Below, piece after piece: positions 7,956-11,213 of a stretch of DNA of 11,213 bases. The stretch is taken from positions 1 to 11,213 of the forward strand of contig JAUYTA010000173.1 of assembly GCA_030695265.1 (NCBI GenBank). The letters run 5' to 3'. The DNA comes from Bacteroidota bacterium. GTDB lineage: Bacteria > Bacteroidota > Bacteroidia > Bacteroidales > Prolixibacteraceae. The notes under the pieces were generated by a model, which was not told the DNA's origin, ran no database searches, and was given only the letters and a program-made list of their open reading frames with translations. A program made the translations under genes and the position numbers. How positions within the stretch are numbered: position 1 is the first letter of the stretch; every line of letters begins with the position of its first letter.

Positions 7956-7971
7956 TTGAAAAAACTTTCAA
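7956..7971 (+). promoter_or_regulatory. Operator dyad 1 (TTGAAA-N4-TTTCAA)
   Basis: TTGAAA-AAAC-TTTCAA is a perfect dyad with six-base arms, in the intergenic region between the repressor and the divergent helix-turn-helix gene. A half site TTGAAA also occurs at 7936-7941, just before the repressor start. Confidence 0.6.
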
Positions 7972-7973
7972 TA

Positions 7974-7989
7974 TCGAAAGTCGTTTCAA
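7974..7989 (+). promoter_or_regulatory. Operator dyad 2 (TCGAAA-N4-TTTCAA)
   Basis: TCGAAA-GTCG-TTTCAA repeats the first dyad exactly 18 bases later with one arm mismatch. Two matching dyads at a fixed spacing between divergent regulators are what a cooperative phage-type repressor site would look like. Confidence 0.6.
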
Positions 7990-8016
7990 AGTTAACGCAA
8001 AAAAAAAATTAAAACA

Positions 8017-8187
8017 ATGAGTAAAATTTTAGTAATGCACGGAGAAAAGAAAGAGCTGATGAAAATATTTAAGGTTAGTCATGTCACGGTACGTGAATCA
8101 CTCAACGGAAGATCAACCACTCAATTGGCTCTGAGAATTAAAAAAGCCGCTGTTGAACGCGGCGGAGTAGAAATCGAAAAAAACTAA
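8017..8187 (+). CDS. 56-residue helix-turn-helix protein (Cro-like position)
   Basis: ATG at 8017 opens 56 codons ending in TAA (8185-8187). The product starts MSKILVMHGEKKELMKIFKV, then VSHVTVRESLNGRSTTQLA and ALRIKKAAVERGGVEIEKN. The segment LMKIFKVSHVTVRESLNGR reads as a helix-turn-helix, with SHVTVRESLNG as the recognition helix. Small proteins of this form (start, then a kinase-unrelated MHGE, VTVR and ERGGVE) stand beside CI-like repressors in Bacteroidota phage-like elements, from my recollection of the type. It is divergent from the repressor gene and shares its two operators, so it may act as the Cro-like or early-gene partner. An A-rich leader (about 8000-8016) precedes the start with no clear Shine-Dalgarno sequence. 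Function not proven; a DNA-binding role is the natural reading. Confidence 0.75.
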   Translation: MSKILVMHGEKKELMKIFKVSHVTVRESLNGRSTTQLALRIKKAAVERGGVEIEKN

Positions 8188-8221
8188 TGACTATGAAATC
8201 TATTTTTTTTAGAAACGGGAA

Positions 8222-8380
8222 TTAATTCAGGGAATAATCTTGTTCCTCTTTAATTATTTTCATTACCTCGTCAGAATAAATGTATAACTTTTTTTGGCGA
8301 CCCTTAAATAATGCCCCAACAAAATGGGAATCTTCATACCCGTCACATAAATGTGACGGCAAAGGATAAAACTCTGATAA
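8222..8380 (-). pseudogene. Short minus-strand reading frame, probable C-terminal gene fragment
   Basis: Read on the minus strand, 52 codons run without a stop to TAA at 8222-8224. The last 40 look like real protein: DGYEDSHFVGALFKGRQKKL, then YIYSDEVMKIIKEEQDYSLN, ending in a helix with charged spacing. There is no ATG before the Met near residue 40, and the 5' end runs into the REP-like hairpins (8340-8359) and then a stop. The simplest reading is the tail of a gene whose front was lost when the REP element arrived or when the island decayed. Its family is not recognised; the KKLYIYSDEVMKII part loosely recalls the C-terminal strand-helix of excisionase-like DNA-binding proteins, which is weak. 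It converges on the 56-residue gene, with 34 bases between the stops. It could also be a chance open frame. Confidence 0.35.
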
Positions 8381-8421
8381 TTAGTTACGCCATATCCTTT
8401 GCCGTCAGCTTCAGCTGACGG
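8340..8421. repeat. REP/BIME-like pair: two inverted hairpin units
   Basis: Unit 1 (8340-8368) is the hairpin CCGTCACAT-AA-ATGTGACGG followed by CAAAGGATA. Unit 2 (8393-8421, reverse orientation) reads CCGTCAGCT-GA-AGCTGACGG followed by the same CAAAGGATA. The facing arms form a perfect 15-base inverted repeat (8354-8368 with 8393-8407) over a 24-base loop. Inside the stems two neighbouring pairs differ between units, but both sides changed together, so pairing is kept. This matches bacterial REP sequences arranged as BIMEs, which are mobilised by REP-associated tyrosine transposases of the Y1/HUH type. No such transposase is present in the window. Confidence 0.7.
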
Positions 8422-8501
8422 ATGAAAGGCGGATTACCAATACCCGTCCGCGCAACACGGTTTTTCAAGACGAAAACCACATTGCGGACGAAATGGATAT
8501 G
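8391..8501. repeat. Nested inverted repeats next to the REP-like pair
   Basis: CATATCC (8391-8397) and GGATATG (8495-8501) bound a region holding REP-like unit 2 and a longer hairpin: CGTCCGC (8445-8451) with GCGGACG (8484-8490), and inside it GGTTTT (8459-8464) with AAAACC (8473-8478) over an 8-base loop. An alternative pairing GCGGA (8429-8433) with TCCGC (8447-8451) competes with the outer stem. The whole block may be a small non-autonomous element or a structured RNA; I cannot decide between these. Confidence 0.45.
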
Positions 8502-8515
8502 AAGAGGAAATAGGC

Positions 8516-8548
8516 AGTCAGTCTGTCATAAAATAACGGCTGACTTTT
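8516..8548 (+). terminator. Possible weak hairpin terminator before the second kinase
   Basis: AGTCAG (8516-8521) pairs with CTGACT (8540-8545) over an 18-base loop and runs into TTT (8546-8548). The stem is short and the loop long, so this is only a tentative stop for transcripts coming from the island. Confidence 0.2.
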
Positions 8549-8602
8549 GTCGCATTATCACTTTTTTTACAAGCATATTTAAAATACCATAAAAGAGATA
8601 GC

Positions 8603-11213
8603 ATGAAACTATTTGAGAAAAAAATAAAGCCTACCACATTCTTTCTTGCAGGATTCCTAATCCTTGCTGCAATCAATCTTACAGTTGGCTATCTGTATTA
8701 TGGATATACGGTAAAAAGTTACCGGGTTCAGATCGATCAGGAACTCTCAGTTATTGCCGATCTGAAAGTAAAACAGATTATGGAGTGGAGAGAAGAACGG
8801 CTTGGAGATGTTTCAATATTTTATAAAAACAATCTATTTTCTTCGCTTGCACAACAGTACTTTAAGAAGCCAAATGATGCAGATGCCAAAATGCAAATTC
8901 ATATTTGGCTGCAAAAAATAAAAGAACATTATGGTTATGAAAAAGTCTTTCTGATGGATGTAAATGGAGTTGAGCGCCTGTCAATTCCTTCTTCAATCAT
9001 ACCTGTTGAATCTATTATTTCCCGTTCATGTTCCGCAGTTATTAAATCGAAACAAACCACTTTCGTAGATTTTTACAGAAATGAATACAATAAGAAAATC
9101 TACCTTGCAGTACTGGCACCGATTATTGATGGGCAAGACAGTAACCGTGTATTAGGAATTCTGGTCTTACAAATTGATCCCGGACATTATCTTTATCCTC
9201 TCATATCAGACTGGCCCACACCAGGTAAAACATCCGAAACATTGATACTTCGCCGCGAAGGGGATGAAGTTGTTTTTCTTAATGAGCTGAAGTTTCAGAA
9301 AAATGCAGCGTTAAATCTGCGTGTACCGATAAATGGCACAAAATCCATTCCTGCCGTTAAAGCGGCACAGGGGGAAGAAGGCATCGTTGAAGCGCCCGAT
9401 TATCGCGGTGTGCCTGTAATTGCTGCAATACGTGCCATACATGGTTCTCCATGGTTTATGGTTGCCTGTATGGATCAGGCCGAAGCGTATGCACCATTGA
9501 AAGAGCGACTTTCGGTTATTGTAATCCTTGTCGGTTTGCTGCTCATTGTAATAGGTGGCGGTTTTGGTTTTATCTGGAAACAGCAACGCCTGGAATTTTA
9601 CCTTAAGGAATTTGAAACATCAAAGAGGTTACTTGACAGTGAAGGAAAATTCAGATCTATTGCTGAAACTACACCCGATGCTATTGTTTCTGCTGGAAGT
9701 ACCGGAACTATTATTGGATGGAACCAGGCTGCAGAAAAATTATTTGGTTATAAAGAGTCTGAGATTATTGGACAATCTTTAACTCTTTTAATTCCTCTGG
9801 AATACAGGGAAGATCATATCAAAGGTATGAAACGCCTCGAATTAGGTGGCGAAAAGCATGTCATTGGAAAAACAGTTGAGTTGAAAGGACTGCATAAAAA
9901 TGGAAATGTTTTTCCGTTGGATCTATCACTGGCAGAATGGGAAATATCAACAGGAAAGTATTACATAGGTATCATTCGTGATATTACAGAGCGAAAGAAG
10001 AAAGAAGAACAAGTGATAATCCAAAGCACTGCATTAAACGCTGCCGCCAATGCTATTGTGATAACCAACATTTCAGGAACAATAGAATGGATTAATCCCG
10101 CCTTTACTAAATTAACAGGTTATACACTTGAAGAAGTCACAGGGGAAAATCCGCGTACAATAAAATCCGGAAAACATGATGCTGCTTTTTACAAGAACCT
10201 ATGGGACACCATACTTACAGGTAAAGTCTGGCACGGTGAAATGATCAATAAGCGGAAAGATGGCAGCGAATACACCGAGGAGATGACGATTACACCATTA
10301 AAGGATGAGAACGGAGAGATCACCCGTTTCATTGCTATCAAGCAAGATATTACCGAACGCAAACAAGCAGAAGAAGAAATTCATAAATTACAGCAACAGG
10401 TTGATTACATTTTTGGGGCTACAAAAACCGGTTTGAACATCGTTGATATTGATTACAACCTTTATTATGTGAGTCAGGCCCTTCAGAAAATGTATGGTAA
10501 TTATTCCGGAAGGAAATGTTATGAGTATTTTAAAGGAACCAATGAAGCCTGTCCTGAATGTCTTATGCGGAAATCCATTGAGACGGAATCTAGTGTGGTA
10601 TATGAATCTATTTTCCCATTTGAAAATAACAGGCCGGTACAAATAACCACAATTCCGTTCAAAGATAATGAAGGTAAATGGCTGGCAGCAGAAGTGTCTG
10701 TTGATATTACCGAGCGAAAAAAAATTGAACAGGAACTTTCAATTGCAAAATCCGAAGCGGAGCAGGCAAATATTGCCAAGAGCGAGTTCCTGTCGCGCAT
10801 GAGCCACGAACTTCGCACTCCCATGAATTCAATTCTCGGTTTTGCCCAGTTGATGGATATGGGCGAACTTAAACCAGCCCATAAAAAAGGAGTTGACCAC
10901 ATCATGAAAAGCGGAAAACACCTGCTTGATCTGATCAACGAAGTATTGGATATTTCGAAAATTGAAGCAGGCCATATTTCGCTCTCTTTGGAACCAATCG
11001 CAATGTGCCATCTTATTAAGGAGATGCTGGATATTGTCAGCCCGCTGGCAGCAAAGAAACAAATAACACTGGAAGTAGTCGCTCTTAACAAACTCTTTGT
11101 AAAAGCAGACCGCCAGCGGTTAAAGCAGGTTCTGCTCAACCTCGTTAGCAATGCCATTAAATATAACCGCCAAAATGGGTTTGTAAAAATAGACTGCGAA
11201 ATAACAGAGCTTG
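8603..11213 (+). CDS. Sensor histidine kinase with Cache-like sensor and three PAS domains (cut by window end)
   Basis: The frame is open from ATG 8603 to the window end, 870 residues. Order: membrane helix about 11-32; extracytoplasmic Cache-like sensor about 40-300 (VFLMDVNGVERLSIP, YLAVLAPI, SPWFMVACMDQAEAY near its end); membrane helix about 306-328; PAS 1 about 345-470; PAS 2 about 474-600, ending DITERKQAEEEI; PAS 3 about 602-710; HisKA with His735 in MSHELRTP; start of HATPase with N-box Asn850. The rest of the ATPase, and a receiver domain if there is one, lie beyond the window. PAS 3 carries C639, C650 and C653 (GRKCYEYF, ACPEC), a spacing that could bind metal or respond to redox state. 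Cache sensors usually bind small metabolites in the periplasm; the ligand is unknown. The sensor is unrelated to that of the kinase at 3412, but the kinase core is a close paralogue, in parts identical in DNA. A GAGAT-like purine stretch (8594-8598) precedes the start. Confidence 0.93.
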   Translation, partial: MKLFEKKIKPTTFFLAGFLILAAINLTVGYLYYGYTVKSYRVQIDQELSVIADLKVKQIMEWREERLGDVSIFYKNNLFSSLAQQYFKKPNDADAKMQIHIWLQKIKEHYGYEKVFLMDVNGVERLSIPSSIIPVESIISRSCSAVIKSKQTTFVDFYRNEYNKKIYLAVLAPIIDGQDSNRVLGILVLQIDPGHYLYPLISDWPTPGKTSETLILRREGDEVVFLNELKFQKNAALNLRVPINGTKSIPAVKAAQGEEGIVEAPDYRGVPVIAAIRAIHGSPWFMVACMDQAEAYAPLKERLSVIVILVGLLLIVIGGGFGFIWKQQRLEFYLKEFETSKRLLDSEGKFRSIAETTPDAIVSAGSTGTIIGWNQAAEKLFGYKESEIIGQSLTLLIPLEYREDHIKGMKRLELGGEKHVIGKTVELKGLHKNGNVFPLDLSLAEWEISTGKYYIGIIRDITERKKKEEQVIIQSTALNAAANAIVITNISGTIEWINPAFTKLTGYTLEEVTGENPRTIKSGKHDAAFYKNLWDTILTGKVWHGEMINKRKDGSEYTEEMTITPLKDENGEITRFIAIKQDITERKQAEEEIHKLQQQVDYIFGATKTGLNIVDIDYNLYYVSQALQKMYGNYSGRKCYEYFKGTNEACPECLMRKSIETESSVVYESIFPFENNRPVQITTIPFKDNEGKWLAAEVSVDITERKKIEQELSIAKSEAEQANIAKSEFLSRMSHELRTPMNSILGFAQLMDMGELKPAHKKGVDHIMKSGKHLLDLINEVLDISKIEAGHISLSLEPIAMCHLIKEMLDIVSPLAAKKQITLEVVALNKLFVKADRQRLKQVLLNLVSNAIKYNRQNGFVKIDCEITEL
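10754..10836 (+). repeat. Kinase-core duplicate block 1, copy B
   Basis: Identical over 83 bases to 5878-5960 and in the same reading frame of the HisKA region. It is followed by about 219 bases in which roughly 32 positions differ between the two genes. Confidence 0.9.
11056..11213 (+). repeat. Kinase-core duplicate block 2, copy B (cut by window end)
   Basis: Matches 6180-6337 with two mismatches and no gaps, up to the last base of the window. The true end of the block lies outside. Confidence 0.9.

Larger units (their letters stand above)
8188..8602. other. Spacer with gene fragment and folded repeat block
   Basis: These 415 bases between the small helix-turn-helix gene and the second kinase hold a short minus-strand reading frame (8222-8380), a REP/BIME-like pair of hairpins (8340-8421), a longer two-part hairpin (8445-8490), and an inverted repeat AGTCAG/CTGACT (8516-8521, 8540-8545) followed by a short T run. 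I see no TAnnTTTG promoter with a proper -33 partner before the kinase start at 8603. Confidence 0.55.

Noticed and set aside
7777..7989. 70-codon minus-strand frame overlapping the repressor
   Set aside because: It is out of frame with the repressor, runs through the operator region, and has no domain resemblance; the repressor frame carries the helix-turn-helix.
10519..11157. Minus-strand open frame (212 codons) over the second kinase
   Set aside because: Same shadow effect; its similarity to the frame at 5685-6689 only reflects the duplicated kinase DNA on the other strand.

Overview
The window looks like a chromosomal stretch from a member of the Bacteroidota, probably a marine or gut-type Bacteroidales/Marinilabiliales relative. 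The reasons are the DUF4301 protein (a family I know mainly from this phylum), two upstream sequences that fit the Bacteroidota promoter pattern (TTG about 20 bases before TAnnTTTG), AT-rich spacers with few strong ribosome binding sites, and a short CI-like repressor with the WLLTGxGxM signature usual in mobile elements of this phylum. The genus cannot be read from the sequence.

Layout. Positions 1-1985 carry two minus-strand housekeeping-type genes: the start of a TPR protein (1-395, cut by the window edge) and a complete DUF4301 protein (444-1985). A 312-base divergent spacer follows, then a plus-strand radical SAM gene of the TIGR01212/YhcC family (start set at 2298, end 3257). Positions 3412-7026 encode a 1204-residue hybrid sensor kinase (CHASE - PAS - GAF - coiled coil - PAS - HisKA - HATPase - REC). 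Positions 8603-11213 hold the first 870 residues of a second sensor kinase (Cache-like sensor - three PAS - HisKA - start of HATPase), cut by the window end.

Between the two kinases (7027-8602) lies an AT-rich accessory island. It has a 556-base gene-free segment with several short repeats. Next comes a lysogeny-type switch: a small CI-like repressor on the minus strand, a divergent 56-residue helix-turn-helix protein, and two matching dyad operators in the 83 bases between them. Last is a 415-base segment with a broken or tiny minus-strand reading frame and a strongly folded REP/BIME-like block, in which two inverted copies keep their stems through paired base changes. I read the island as the remnant or edge of a phage or integrative element plus a REP element. 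No integrase or transposase is visible.

The most notable signals are: (1) the two kinases share stretches of 83 bases (identical) and 158 bases (two mismatches) in the kinase core, separated by a stretch about 85% identical, a mosaic suggesting recent gene conversion between paralogues with unrelated sensors; (2) the covarying REP-like pair at 8340-8421 with more nested structure to 8501; (3) the two-dyad operator at 7956-7989; (4) three 11-base iterons at 7348-7380; (5) a Cys-x10-Cys-x2-Cys cluster in the third PAS domain of the second kinase. No complete undescribed system can be demonstrated from this window alone.
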